Positions 23,435 to 34,317 of a stretch of 64,000 nucleotides of DNA are shown here, in pieces (positions within the stretch are counted from its first letter, which is position 1; each line of letters begins with the position of its first letter). Under the pieces are notes generated by a model. It was given only the letters and a program-made list of their open reading frames with translations. It did not search any database and was not told the DNA's origin. The stretch covers positions 43,988,735 to 44,052,734 of the forward strand of contig NC_092230.1 in assembly GCF_036320965.1 (NCBI RefSeq), in the 5' to 3' direction. The stretch is from Panulirus ornatus (taxonomy: Eukaryota > Arthropoda > Malacostraca > Decapoda > Palinuridae). A program made the position numbers and the translations under genes.

Positions 23435-24112
23435 TCCTGCAGCTTATATCCTGCGTGATAATGGTGGCTTTGAGGAGTTCTTTCTCTCCAATTCTCGTTC
23501 CATTTGCTTGGGCTGAATTTCATCGACCAGGTTCCAGACCAACTTCGGTGTTTGTTGAGGTTCCCCATGTAAACGGAAGTCATCTTCCTCTCTTATCTCT
23601 TGCCTCATCATGATCTTTGCATCATCAGCAAAATTGATCAGGTACGAGTCCTCCCGTACCTTCAAGCTAGTCATGAATCATAGATCAAGAAGAGTGATGG
23701 TTCCAGAAAAGAACCCTGTGGCACTCCACAGGTGATCCCCCCCCAACCCATTTTGGGAGGGAACAAAAGGCTTCTCTGATATGCGTGTCCAATTGCATAC
23801 GATCAAGATGATCTGCTTATCGAAGGAGTGTATTCACCCTTAGTGCTGATTGGTGATTTAGCATCTTAATCAGCCTCCCATGCGGGTACAGTGTCAAATG
23901 CTTTCTGCCAGTCCAGAGACAGAGTCCCACACAACCGTCTCCATTTTTGTCCCAGGGTGAGCTCACTCTCTCGTAGAACTCTTTCATTAGAAAGGTTAGT
24001 CGCACGTGACTTCCTTTCCGTAAGGCTACGCTGTAGCACGCCTAGGAAATGTGTGTGTGTGTAATTATGCTTTTCATTTACAATTTGTGCCACGGCACCT
24101 TTCTTGAAAGTG
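23040..24112 (-). pseudogene. Decayed CR1/Rex-like LINE, minus strand, reverse transcriptase to C-terminus
   Basis: Read on the minus strand from 24112: FLGVLQRSLTERKSRATNLS, then LSLDWQKAFDTVPAWEAD near 23890 (QKAFDTVP block), then NFADDAKIMMRQEIREEDDF near 23620 (FADD replaces YADD), then GNLNKHRSWSGTWSMKFSPS near 23550, and EKVQRRSMGTVPDL near 23130 with LTLPTLE at the end. Frames shift at least three times and a (CA)n tract (23378-23431) and (CT)n lie within. It is inactive, but it is the most complete copy of this family in the window. Confidence 0.75.
23378..23431. repeat. (CA)n microsatellite
   Basis: 27 units, inside the minus-strand LINE. Confidence 0.95.
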
Positions 24113-24114
24113 TC

Positions 24115-24329
24115 TGTGGGTTTTACTCCAGGACTCCGGACTTTTCCGTAAGCCCCTGCAGCTCCAAGGCGACGCTACTTGCGGTAGCAGGGAAATGACG
24201 GAGTTCTCTCGAGAGTGCAGTCCTTCGACGAGGTGCTACTTCCTGTTGTCCAGAGGCGATGATCCCAGCCTCGCCAAAAGTGACTTTTCACTCGTGACGT
24301 AGCCACAAGCTGGCTAAGTCCGGTAGCGC

Positions 24330-24332
<3 letters not shown>
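24115..24332 (-). repeat. Dispersed element C copy, minus orientation
   Basis: Reverse complement reads GTGAAAAGTCACTTTTGGCG, then GACAACAGGAAGTAGCACC, then TTGGAGCTGCAGGGGC, parallel to 6688-6830. Its outer 36 bases form the left arm of the palindrome at 24297-24446. Confidence 0.6.
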
Positions 24333-24413
<81 letters not shown>

Positions 24414-24446
24414 GCGCTACCGGACTTAGCCAGCTTGTGGCTACGT
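24297..24446. repeat. 150-base perfect palindrome centred on (TA)n
   Basis: The left arm (24297-24332) and right arm (24411-24446) are exact reverse complements of about 36 bases. The 78-base (TA)n centre is self-complementary, so the whole segment can fold on itself. Confidence 0.9.
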
Positions 24447-24460
24447 TATGTGGCTATGTT

Positions 24461-24712
24461 ATCCCTGGGGATAGGGGATGAAGAATACTTCCCACGTATT
24501 CCCTGCGTGTCGTAGAAGGCGACTAAAAGGGGAGGGAGCAGGAGGCTGGAAATCCTCCCCTCTCGTTTTTTTTTTCTTTTTTTTGATTTTCCAAAAGAAG
24601 GAACAGAGGGGGGCCAGGTGAGGATATTCCCCAAAGGCCCAGTCCTCTGGTCTTAACGCTACCTCGCTAATGCGGGAAATGGCGAATAGTTTAAAAGAAA
24701 AGAAGAAAAGAT
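24461..24712 (+). repeat. Element A copy, full-length
   Basis: Head ATCCCTGGGGATAGGGGATG and tail CTACCTCGCTAATGCGGGAA. It is followed by an A/G-rich end and does not abut (TA)n on the left. Confidence 0.88.
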
Positions 24713-24736
24713 ATATATATGTATGTATAATTTCTT

Positions 24737-24874
24737 TGAGTCTACGGGGAAAATGAAACATGATAAGTTCCCAAGTGCACTTTCTTGCAATAATCACATC
24801 ATCAGGGGGAGAGACAAGAAAGAAATATAACAATCAGTTGATATACGACGTAGCTAGGACGCCATTTGGTAAAC
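24737..24874 (-). repeat. Element B, left arm of a head-to-head pair
   Basis: Reverse complement of the element B consensus (GTTTACCAAATGGCGTCCTA to TTCCCCGTAGACTC). It joins the plus-strand copy at 24877 through two bases. Confidence 0.85.
24769..24809 (-). ncRNA. Hammerhead-ribozyme-like motif, minus strand
   Basis: Minus strand: TCCC plus one extra C, CTGATGA, a 14-base stem II region whose bases differ from other copies (TGTGATTATTGCAA), then GAAA, GTGCACTT, GGGA. Core bases are retained. Confidence 0.4.
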
Positions 24875-24876
24875 TT

Positions 24877-25158
<282 letters not shown>

Positions 25159-25168
25159 CATTATCATA

Positions 25169-25312
25169 TAACGCTCGCTGAGTGGGTAGTCAGCGAGCTG
25201 GCCTTGGCTCCAAGGTCCTGGGATCGAGCCCAAGTCCTCAGGAGGCACCTTCGTACCCAAGCCGTTGGGGGGATGAGAGGAGGTGGGCGCCAAACCCATC
25301 TGTACATGGGAG
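25169..25312 (+). repeat. tRNA-related SINE-like sequence
   Basis: A possible A box (CGCTGAGTGGGTAGTC, about 25176-25191) lies 30 bases ahead of a good B box (GGGATCGAGCCC, 25220-25231). This is the internal RNA polymerase III promoter layout of tRNAs and tRNA-derived SINEs. The cloverleaf is not convincing, so I call a SINE, not a tRNA. Confidence 0.5.
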
Positions 25313-25314
25313 AA

Positions 25315-25480
25315 AACTGAACCATGACAAGTCCCAAGTGCACTTTCATGTGTTTATCACATAGTCAGGGGAGGATACGAGGATGTGTTCATCCCACGGA
25401 AGTACGTTTGTCGTGTTTTATTTTTTCCCAGTGCTTATCAGCATGTGCTAGATCACGCGCACCACTGTAACCTACTGCAG
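25315..25480. repeat. Diverged element B-related inverted fragments
   Basis: AAGTCCCAAGTGCACTTTC reads as reverse element B. GTCGTGTTTTATTTTTTCCC and GATCACGCGCACCACTGTAA then read as forward element B 3' end. Internal parts are missing. Confidence 0.45.

Positions 25481-25483
<3 letters not shown>

Positions 25484-25537
<54 letters not shown>
25484..25537. repeat. (TA)n microsatellite
   Basis: About 26 units, abutting an element A tail. Confidence 0.95.
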
Positions 25538-25539
<2 letters not shown>

Positions 25540-25649
25540 CATACGTATTCACCATTTCCCGCTTTAGCGAGGTAGCGTTAAAAACAGAGGACTGAGCCTA
25601 AGAGGGAATATCCTCACTTGGACTCCTTCTCTGTTCCTTCTTTTGGAAG
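25537..25649 (-). repeat. Element A copy, head-truncated, minus orientation
   Basis: Tail and middle only (CCATTTCCCGCTTTAGCGAG to CCTTCTTTTGGAAGA). The break at 25649 joins it to the LINE fragment that follows. Confidence 0.82.
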
Positions 25650-26310
25650 AGTACACAGGGCAGCGAATGGAACCATGGAAGCGGAAGTGAATCATAGGGG
25701 AGGTGAGGGAGCGGAGGTTCTGGGAGCACTGAAAAATGTGTGGAAAAAGAGAGAACGTTATCTGTGATAGCAAAAATAGGTATGTTTGAAGGTATAGTAG
25801 TCCCAACAATATTATATGGATGCGAGGCATGGGTTTTAGATAGAACTGAAATGAAATGTTTGAGGACAGTATGTGGTGTGAGGTAGTTTGATCGAGTAAT
25901 TCGTAATGAAAGGGAAAGAGATATGTATGGTAATAAAAAGACTGTGGTTGAGAGGGCAGAAGAGAGTGTTTTGAAATGGTTTGGACATCTGGAGAGAATG
26001 AGTTAGGAAAGGTTAACAAAGAGGATACATGTGTCAGAAGTGGAGGGAACAAGGAGAAGCGGGAGATCAATTGGAGATGGAAGGGTGGAGTGAAAAAGAT
26101 TTTGAGCGACCTGGGCCTGAACATGCAGGAGGGTGAAAAACGTGCAACGGATAAAGTGAATTGGAAAGAAACGGTATACTGGGGTCGACCTGCTGTCAGT
26201 GGACTGGACTAAGGCATGGAAAGCTAGAGAATAGATGTGAGCAAACGTGTCTTCACTTTCGTCTGTTCCTGGCGCTACCTCGTTAACGCGGGAGACGCCA
26301 ATCAAGTATG
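25650..26310 (+). pseudogene. 3' part of the VGLRQGC-type LINE with tail
   Basis: Frame-shifted pieces reproduce the C-terminal order seen at 4145-4690: NHRGGEGAEVLGALKNVWKK, VVERAEESVLKWFGHLERM near 25945, RLTKRIHVSEVEGTRRSGRS near 26010, and a conserved GRP-like end. The 3' UTR ends with TCTGTTCCTGGCGCTACCTC then GTTAACGCGGGAGACGCCAA (26262-26301). The element is 5'-truncated and dead. Confidence 0.72.
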
Positions 26311-26609
26311 TAATGGAAGAAAACTCTCTTTACCTACATGAGTACCAGGGAGAGTCGTCCTTGTAGCACGTCTTTTGAGACTGCCAAGTTTAGGAACGAC
26401 CTCCCTTGGTTAACGACCCTACAGATCTCTCCTGTGATGGATAACATTAGCACGACTGCGAGGCCATAGAAAGCACCATTGTCCATTGTTTCACCAGTTC
26501 ACACGAGTGGCGGGGCGTTAATTACACAGGGGGAGGTACGGTGTGTGGTTGATATGCTAATGAAGTCTTTTGTATGTGTATGTTGCGGAAGAATGACACA
26601 GGTGTAGGC

Positions 26610-26745
26610 GCCACTGTGAAGGTTTTAGAAAAAAAATTGAATTATGTTTGCCACTGTGAAAGTTTTAGGAAAAAAATAAAGTATGTGTGCCACTGTGAAA
26701 GTTTTAGGAAAAATTTAAATTATATTTTACCACTGTGAAAGAGTT
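26610..26745. repeat. 40-base AT-rich tandem (GCCACTGTGAAAGTTTTAGG)
   Basis: Four units with periods of 38-42 bases due to variable A runs. Confidence 0.8.
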
Positions 26746-26784
26746 TTTTTTTAAAGAAAAAATTTGAATTTTTTTTTTTTTTTT

Positions 26785-26789
<5 letters not shown>

Positions 26790-26847
<58 letters not shown>
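26790..26847. repeat. (CT)n microsatellite
   Basis: About 28 units, preceded by about 21 T residues. Confidence 0.95.
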
Positions 26848-26850
<3 letters not shown>

Positions 26851-27535
26851 GGTCAGCTGTTGGGGGATGGCTGTGGAAGTGTCCGGCAAACTTCATGGAC
26901 GGGTGTTTCTTTGGTTCTTGGTGTGGATCTGCCGTGGCCGCCTTTCTTAAGAGGGTAAATGGTCAAAGTTTGCCATGGCAACGCGCGAGCTTAGGTTGCC
27001 AGTGGCAAAGTGCTAAGAGGAACGACCTCGGTTGCCGTGGCAACGCCAGAGAGTGAGAGAATGGAAGGTCGTGGCAACCCTGAGGTTGTGGAGGGTATTG
27101 TGACGACCCGACCCCACCCCACCAACCTCACAAGTGCTGGACCGCGACCTCCCCTTTGAGCCACCATGGCCGGAGCGAGTTGGCAAGGATGTCATGACAT
27201 CCTATAGGCTGACCTCCTGTCATGCACTGCCTCTCATCTAGAGGGAGTATAGAGGGAGGAGATCCGTCTCCTTTGTCTTCTCCTCTGGATATTTCCCACA
27301 TGACCAGGAAAGCCCTCACGACCCAGCAGTTCGCCTCGCTCGTCACGACCAGCCTCTTGCTCCCCCACTTGCACCCCACGTCCGTGTCATGTGTACCTAC
27401 GTCAGTCAGATGTTTTTCCAAAGACATACATTTTTTGTTTTTTTGTTTTAGTTGCATCATCATCTCCATGATATCGCCCCCGTTCAGATATAATGGTCAG
27501 ATATGATGATAATGTGTTAGAACGCATCTCGTATT
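26848..27535. other. Unassigned 690 bases
   Basis: GTTGCC-ATGGCAACG-type short palindromic motifs recur at 26980-27050 (TTGCCATGGCAACGC, GTTGCCGTGGCAACG), compatible with RFX/X-box-like sites but unproven. No gene. Confidence 0.3.
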
Positions 27536-27783
<248 letters not shown>

Positions 27784-28429
27784 TAAGAATGTTATCCAGT
27801 TTTGAATACAAATATTTAATGTTTAAATACCCGTGTGTATATTTGGGTACTACGTGTTTCATTTTAAATGAATGAATTTGATTATGGTCCACATTTGTGT
27901 GATGTGTGACTGCGTGTCTATACAGTGTTTAGAAATGTTAACTAAAAGTTTCCATGAAGGTTTGATGTTCAAATGCCTCTGCTTAATGTTAGAATAAACA
28001 CTTCCAGTGTTGTCGAATTTCTAAATACACGTATTTGAATTTCAGTGCATGAATTTGATTCATGAGAACTGAATAGATTGCAGTAGCATTCATCTGATGT
28101 TAAGAAGTTTTTACTTGAATGTTTTAAGAAGTTATTACTCGAAAGTTTTAAGAAGTTTTAACTTGACTGTTTAAACATATGTCTGATGTTCAAGTATATC
28201 TGATGTTTATGATCTTACCTCGTACTTATACAACTCCCTGTTATTTTCATTCTTTGATCATTTTGTATTCCTCTCTTCGTCTGTTAATGATAACCGATAA
28301 TATAAAAAAAAAATCTTTATGATAAAGAAAAAGCTTTATAGTCATCAATAAGCTTTTCCTTGTAATAGAATCGACTTCTCAGTTTATTTACAGTTTGGCT
28401 TTGTAAGCGACCTCCCCATGACGTTATCG

Positions 28430-28437
28430 TGACGTCA
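28430..28437. promoter_or_regulatory. CRE-like octamer TGACGTCA (copy 1)
   Basis: Perfect CREB/ATF palindrome in GC-rich sequence 60 bases before an ATG at 28498. No transcript evidence. Confidence 0.25.
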
Positions 28438-28689
28438 CACCGGCTTCCCGCCGCCACCCTACCTCGAAGCCTGGGAACCAACCAGTCTGCATGATATATG
28501 AAAGTGTCCTTTATGATGAATTTCGCTTTCCATGTCGGAAGTACGTGTCGGGCGGCGCGTGCGCCCGACCTCTCGGCGTCGGAAGGAAAAATAGCTGAGT
28601 TCGTGGTGGAATTACCGAGGGGCGAGAGAGGCCAGGCCAGGCCAGTGTTGCAACCGCCGGATGGTGCGTTGTCAGAGCTGCTTCGTGGC

Positions 28690-29425
28690 GGCGCGACGGT
28701 ACGGCCCAGGGGAACGACGGTACGGCCCTGGGGAACGACGGTACGGCCCAGGGGAACGACGGTACGGCCCAGGGGAACGACGGTACGGTCCTGGGGAACG
28801 ACGGTACGGCCCAGGGGAACGACGGTACGGCCCTGGAGAACGACGGTACGGCCCTGGGGAACGACGGTACGGCCCAGGGGAACGACGGTACGGCCCAGGG
28901 GAACGACGGTACGGTCCTGGGGAACGACGGTACGGCCCAGGGGAACGACGGTACGGCCCTGGGGAACGACGGTACGGCCCTGGGGAACGACGGTACGGCC
29001 CAGGGGAACGACGGTACGGCCCTGGGGAACGACGGTACGGCCCAGGGGAACGACGGTACGGCCCAGGGGAGCGACGATACGGCCCAGGGGAACGACGGTA
29101 CGGCCCAGGGGAACGACGGTGCGGCCCTGGGGAACGACGGTACGGCCCTGGGGAACGACGGTACGGCCCTGGGGAACGACGGTACGGCCCTGGGGAACGA
29201 CGGTACGGCCCTGGGGAACGACGGTACGGCCCAGGGGAACGACGGTACGGTCCTGGGGAATGACGGTACGGCCCTGGGGAGCGACGGTACGGCCCTGGGG
29301 AACGACGGTGCGGCCCTGGGGAACGACGGTACGGCCCTGGGGAACGACGGTACGGCCCAGGGGCGCGATGGTACGGCCCTGGGGAACGACGGTACGGCCC
29401 AGGGAACGACGGTACGGCCCTGAAG
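28690..29425. repeat. 21-base array 1, copy 1 (core GACGGTACGGCCC)
   Basis: About 35 units of 21 bases alternating CCCAGGGGAAC and CCCTGGGGAAC variants. The unit is 7 codons, so ORFs of 200-321 codons run in five frames. The longest plus ORF (28498-29442) begins with about 68 non-repeat residues, but the same open span exists on the minus strand, so coding is unproven. Confidence 0.95.
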
Positions 29426-29499
29426 CACGTTGTATCTACTGAGTAGAACTGTACGGTCCTTAAGCACGCTATACATCTCGTGACCACGACGGTACAGCT

Positions 29500-30410
29500 C
29501 ATAAGGGTCGTACCGTCATACTCAAGGTCGCACCTCATGATCAAGGGTCGTAAGGTCGTGCTCAAGGGTCGTGCCGTCCTGCTCAGGGGTCGTAACTTCA
29601 TGATCAAGGGTCGTACCTTCATGATCTAGGGTCGTACCGTCATAGTCAAGGTCGCTCCATCAAACCCAGGAGTCGTACCTTATGCTCGTGTCGTACCGTC
29701 ATGCTCAAGGGTCGTAAAGCCATGATCACCAGTCGCACCGTCATCTCAAGGATCGTACCGTCATGCTCAAGGATCGTACCGTCATGTTCAAGGATCGTAC
29801 CATCATGCTTAAGAGTCGTACCGTCATGGTCATGGGTCGTACCGTCATGTTCAAGAGTCTGCCGTCATGTTCAAGGGTCGTACCGTCATGCTTAAGAGTC
29901 GTACCGTCATGCTCAAGGTTCGTACCGTTGTGCTCAAGGATCGTACCGTCATGTTCAAGGGTCGTACCGTCATGTTCGAGGATCGTACCATCATGCTTAA
30001 GAGTTGTACCGTCATGCTCAAGGGTCGTACCGTCATGCTTAAGGGTCGCCCCGTCATGCTCAAGGATCGTACCGTCATGCTTAAGGGTCGTACCGTCGTG
30101 CTCAAAGGTCGTACCGTCGTGCTCAAGGATCGTAACGTCATGTTCAAGGGTCTACCGTCATGTTCAAGGGTCGTACCGTCATGTTCGTGGATCGTACCGT
30201 CATGTTCAAGGATCGTACCGTCATGTTCATGGGTCTACCGTCATGTTCGAGGATCGTAACGTCATGTTTAAGGGTCGTAACGTCATGTTCAAGGGTCGTA
30301 CCGTCATGTTCAAGGGTCGTACCGTCATGTTCAAGGGTCGTACCGTCATGCTCAAGGGTCGTACCGTCATGCTCAAGGGTCGTACCGTCATGCTCCAAGG
30401 TACCGTCATC
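29500..30410. repeat. 21-base array 2, copy 1, opposite orientation (core CGTACCGTC)
   Basis: About 43 units of TCAAGGGTCGTACCGTCATG type. The reverse complement of this unit matches array 1 at about 15 of 21 positions, so the two arrays are one satellite with a strand switch. Confidence 0.93.
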
Positions 30411-30487
30411 CGGTTGGCTGGATGAATGAGGAAAGCTTAATTAAGGTGGGCCTTGGGCGGTACAGACGAACATGGAATGTTCTTGAA

Positions 30488-31212
30488 GTGAGTGTTAGCT
30501 GAGGATAATGGTGTAAGGAGCGAGTGTTAGCTGAGGATAATGGTGTAAGGAGCGAGTGTTAGCTGAGGATATTGGTGTAAGGAGGGAGTGTTAGCTGAGG
30601 ATATTGATGTAAGGAGTGAGTGTTAGCTGAGGATATTGGTGTAAGGAGCGAGTGTTAGCTGAGGATAATGGTGTAAGGAGCGAGTGTTAGCTGAGGATAT
30701 TGGTGTAAGGAGGGAGTGTTAGCTAAGGATATTGGTGTAAGGAGCGAGTGTTAGCTGAGGATATTGGTGTAAGGAGGGAGTGTTAGCTGAGGATAATGGT
30801 GTAAGGAGTGAGTGTTAGCTGAGGATATTGGTGTAAGGAGGGAGTGTTAGCTGAGGATAATGGTGTAAGGAGTGAGTGTTAGCTGAGGATATTGATGTAA
30901 GGAAGGAGTGTTAGCTGAGGATATTGGTGTCAGGAGGGAGTGTTAGCTGAGGATATTGGTGTAAGGAAGGAGTGTTAGCTGAGGATGTTGGTGTAAGTTG
31001 TAAGTGTTAGCTGAGGATATTTGTGTAAAGAGTAACTGTTAGCTGAGGATATTGATGTAAGTAGTAAGTGTTAGCTGAGGATAATGGTGTAAGGAGTGAG
31101 TGTTAGCTGAGGATATTTGTGTAAAGAGTAACTGTTAGCTGAGGATATTGATGTAAGTAGTAAGTGTTAGCTGAGGATACTGGTGTAAGGAGCGAGTGTT
31201 AGCTGAGGACAT
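30488..31212. repeat. 32-base array, copy 1 (AGTGTTAGCTGAGGATAATG)
   Basis: About 23 units of 32 bases; variants GATATTGG, GATATTTG and AAGTTGTAAG cluster at the right end. Confidence 0.93.
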
Positions 31213-31659
31213 TGGTGTAACAAAATTAAATAAAACCATCATTGGCGGCGAAGTGAAGATAACGGATACTAATTTGATGAAGAAAAAAAATTATATAGCA
31301 TTGTAGAAAAAAAAATAATATAGGAAGTGTGAAGAAAAGTGAAGGGGGTAACAGACATAAACAGGATCAGGATCAACAGAAGGAATACGTAACAACGGTA
31401 GCAGCACTTCTAACTTTCAGTAGCAAACGGTAACGGCTGACATAGCAACAGTAATAACAGTAGTGATAGCTGATATAGTAGTAATACTAACAGTAACAGC
31501 AGTAGAAAATTAACACAAACGGAAACAGTAATATTAACAATATCAGCAAAAGCATCACTAATATTAACTGTAACAACAGAAGGACTGACCGGTAATAACG
31601 ACAACAGTAGTTTTAAACGGTGGTAGGAAAAACATATCGTTCCGTCGATCCATCTGTTT

Positions 31660-32095
31660 TTGATTAGGCGAGAGAACCACCTGCCGTTGATGAGACGAGA
31701 GAACCACCTGTCCTTGACGAGGGGAGAGAACCACCTGCCCTTGATGAAGCAAGAGAACCACTTGTCCTTGATGAGACGAGAGAACCACCTGCCCTTGATG
31801 AGGAGAGAGAACCACCTGCCCTTGATAAGGCGAGAGAACCACCTGCCCTTGATGAGGCGAGAGAACCACTTGTCCTTGATGAGACGAGAGAACCACCTGC
31901 CCTTGATGAGGCGAGAGAACCACCTGCCCTTGATGAGGCGAGAGAACCACCTGCCCTCGATGAGACGAGAGAACCACCTGTCCTTGAGGGGAGAGAACCA
32001 CCTGCCCTTGATGAAGCAAGAGAACCACTTGTCCTTGATGAGACGAGAGAACCATCTGTCCTTGATGAGACAAGAGAACCACCTGTCCTTGGTGA
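31660..32095. repeat. 27-base array, copy 1 (GAGAACCACCTGCCCTTG)
   Basis: About 16 units of 27 bases giving nine-residue ORF repeats (RRENHLPLM) on the plus strand and QGQVVLSPH on the minus strand. Not accepted as coding. Confidence 0.93.
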
Positions 32096-33483
32096 GGCAG
32101 AGCCTTTGTCTACTTATCCCAGCTGACGGACGCCACGGGAAGTACCATTTAAACGTGAGTCAGACGGAAATGACATCTTTGTCGTTCGTATTTTTCTCGT
32201 GTGCGTAATTGGGATAGCTAATTCATTGACTTAATAGGGGTGAGGTCTATCCTATTTAATCAGATTTCAGGAGACGGCTAATTGGGGGGTTAATTTGGTC
32301 GTGTCGTGTGCGGCATGGCGTCCGGGCTCCTGTGTTAGGGAGCCATGTACATAACCTTGGCCATTTAACCTTGGATCATAAAAAGGAAAACTACGCCAGT
32401 TACCCATGACATTGTATACACTCTTTTCTCATAAGCATTATAGAAAATGTAGAAGCATTAGACCCCTAACTCTGTAATTTGGGTTTTTTCCCAGCGTTAG
32501 GCCTTTTGTTAAATAAAAAGGTTTAGATTGTGGTTCAGCTTGGTTCATAACTTTCGATTGTCCGTGGAACTAAGCACAGGTGATGTCTGCCATACAAACT
32601 ATTTAGATAACATGAGATGGATAACCTGTTAAGAATGTATTCGAGTTTAAGGAACTTGAAATATCTTTTTAAACGCAAACTTGAGTTATTTTCATTGTGC
32701 ATAGATCCAAATGCATATCAGCAATGTTTAGATACATGCTCTGTTGATAGAACATTTGTCAAAAAAAAAGATTTTTGATAGTATTTCATGAACAATGAAA
32801 TTTTTTGACAAATATCATGAAATGCTGTTTTGTACCGTCTCCATAACCCAAAAATAAATTCTCACAGCTAACCGTTAATTACTTGATGATATACAGCTCA
32901 TATGAAAATGACTTTAAATTCACACCCGTTTTGCCTGTGGAACTTAAAACAGATGTTACTGCAAGCAACACAAGGGTTCCACGCAACACTCTTATCCCAT
33001 TACGAAATAGGACTGTCTTGCCCTACAGTGTGTGTATGTGCAACACTTGAATGGAGGGGAAAAACTAGGCCACGTTTTTCTCTAAACATTTCTAGTGATG
33101 TATGGCTATTATTTGCTTCAGCTGTTGCTTGTTAACCCCAAGTAGGGACGAGGGAGTACCCTAGTCTTTAAATAGAGACAGGAGTAACGTAGTATTCAAA
33201 TAGGGACGAGGGATTAACATAGTAAGGTATCCTAATTCTGAAAGGAATGGGGGAGAAGAATAGATTGGAATGAAAGGAAGGTTTTATAGCCATGTTTAAG
33301 CGTAGCATAATTATTCCTCAAGAACGAGTAGAATAGTTAAAAAAAAAAAAGATGGTCTATTTTTCAGTTTATTATATCACACTTTCAGGGATTTGAGTTA
33401 TCCTGTATATGATTACTCAAGTGTTATGATTGTATCAACCAACCTGTTCGCTTGTGTTGGAAACCATGACCACACGCTTTTAT
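32096..33483. other. Unique AT-rich part of copy 1
   Basis: No gene signal. The 77-codon ORF at 32902-33135 is retained in copy 2 with the same length but resembles no known family. Confidence 0.35.
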
Positions 33484-33650
33484 GTATCCTTATCCTAGGT
33501 CATATATCCTTATATCATATATCCTTATCCTAGGTCATATATCCTTAGCCTAGCTTAAATATCCTTAGCTTAGCTTATTTATCCTTAGCCATGTTAATCT
33601 ATCCTTAGCTATATACTCTTACCTAGCTATATATAAACTAGGCTAAGGAT
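33484..33650. repeat. ATATCCTTAGCCTAGC-type short tandem, copy 1
   Basis: About eight units of 17-20 bases (ATCCTTATCCTAGGTCAT, ATCCTTAGCCTAGCTTAA). Confidence 0.8.
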
Positions 33651-33671
33651 TATATATATATATTATATATA

Positions 33672-33713
<42 letters not shown>
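33651..33713. repeat. (TA)n at the duplication junction
   Basis: Interrupted TA tract directly at the joint between copy 1 and copy 2. Confidence 0.93.
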
Positions 33714-33716
<3 letters not shown>

Positions 33717-34053
33717 AATAATATGTTAAGAAGTTTTTACTTGAATGTTTTAAGAAGTTATTACTCGAAAGTTTTAAGAAGTTTTAACTTGACTGTTTAA
33801 ACATATGTCTGATGTTCAAGTATATCTGATGTTTATGATCTTACCTCGTACTTATACAACTCCCTGTTATTTTCATTCTTTGACATTTTGTATTCCTCTC
33901 TTCGTCTGTTAATGATAACCGATAATATAAAAAAAAATCTTTATGATAAAGAAAAAGCTTTATAGTCATCAATAAGCTTTTCCTTGTAATAGAATCGACT
34001 TCTCAGTTTATTTACAGTTTGGCTTTGTAAGCGACCTCCCCATGACGTTATCG

Positions 34054-34061
34054 TGACGTCA
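34054..34061. promoter_or_regulatory. CRE-like octamer TGACGTCA (copy 2)
   Basis: Same position as 28430-28437 in copy 1. Confidence 0.25.
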
Positions 34062-34317
34062 CACCGGCTTCCCGCCGCCACCCTACCTCGAAGCCTGGGA
34101 ACCAACCAGTCTGCATGATATATGAAAGTGTCCTTTATGATGAATTTCGCTTTCCATGTCGGAAGTACGTGTCGGGCGGCGCGTGCGCCCGACCTCTCGG
34201 CGTCGGAAGGAAAAATAGCTGAGTTCGTGGTGGAATTACCGAGGGGCGAGAGAGGCCAGGCCAGGCCAGTGTTGCAACCGCCGGATGGTGCGTTGTCAGA
34301 GCTGCTTCGTGGCGGCG

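Larger units (their letters stand above)
28097..33722. repeat. 5.63-kb tandem duplication, copy 1
   Basis: Starts with ATGTTAAGAAGTTTTTACTT and ends in (TA)n at 33651-33713. Every internal landmark recurs in copy 2 at an offset of 5622-5659 bases. It contains arrays at 28690-29425, 29500-30410, 30488-31212 and 31660-32095 and unique AT-rich flanks. Confidence 0.95.

Noticed and set aside
28511..29622. Long ORFs of 200-434 codons over the 21-base arrays
   Set aside because: The unit is seven codons, so several frames on both strands are open together. Frames differ between the two duplicates because of single-base changes.
31564..32208. RRENHLPLM nine-residue repeat protein
   Set aside because: 27-base minisatellite; the opposite strand gives an equally long QGQVVLSPH ORF.
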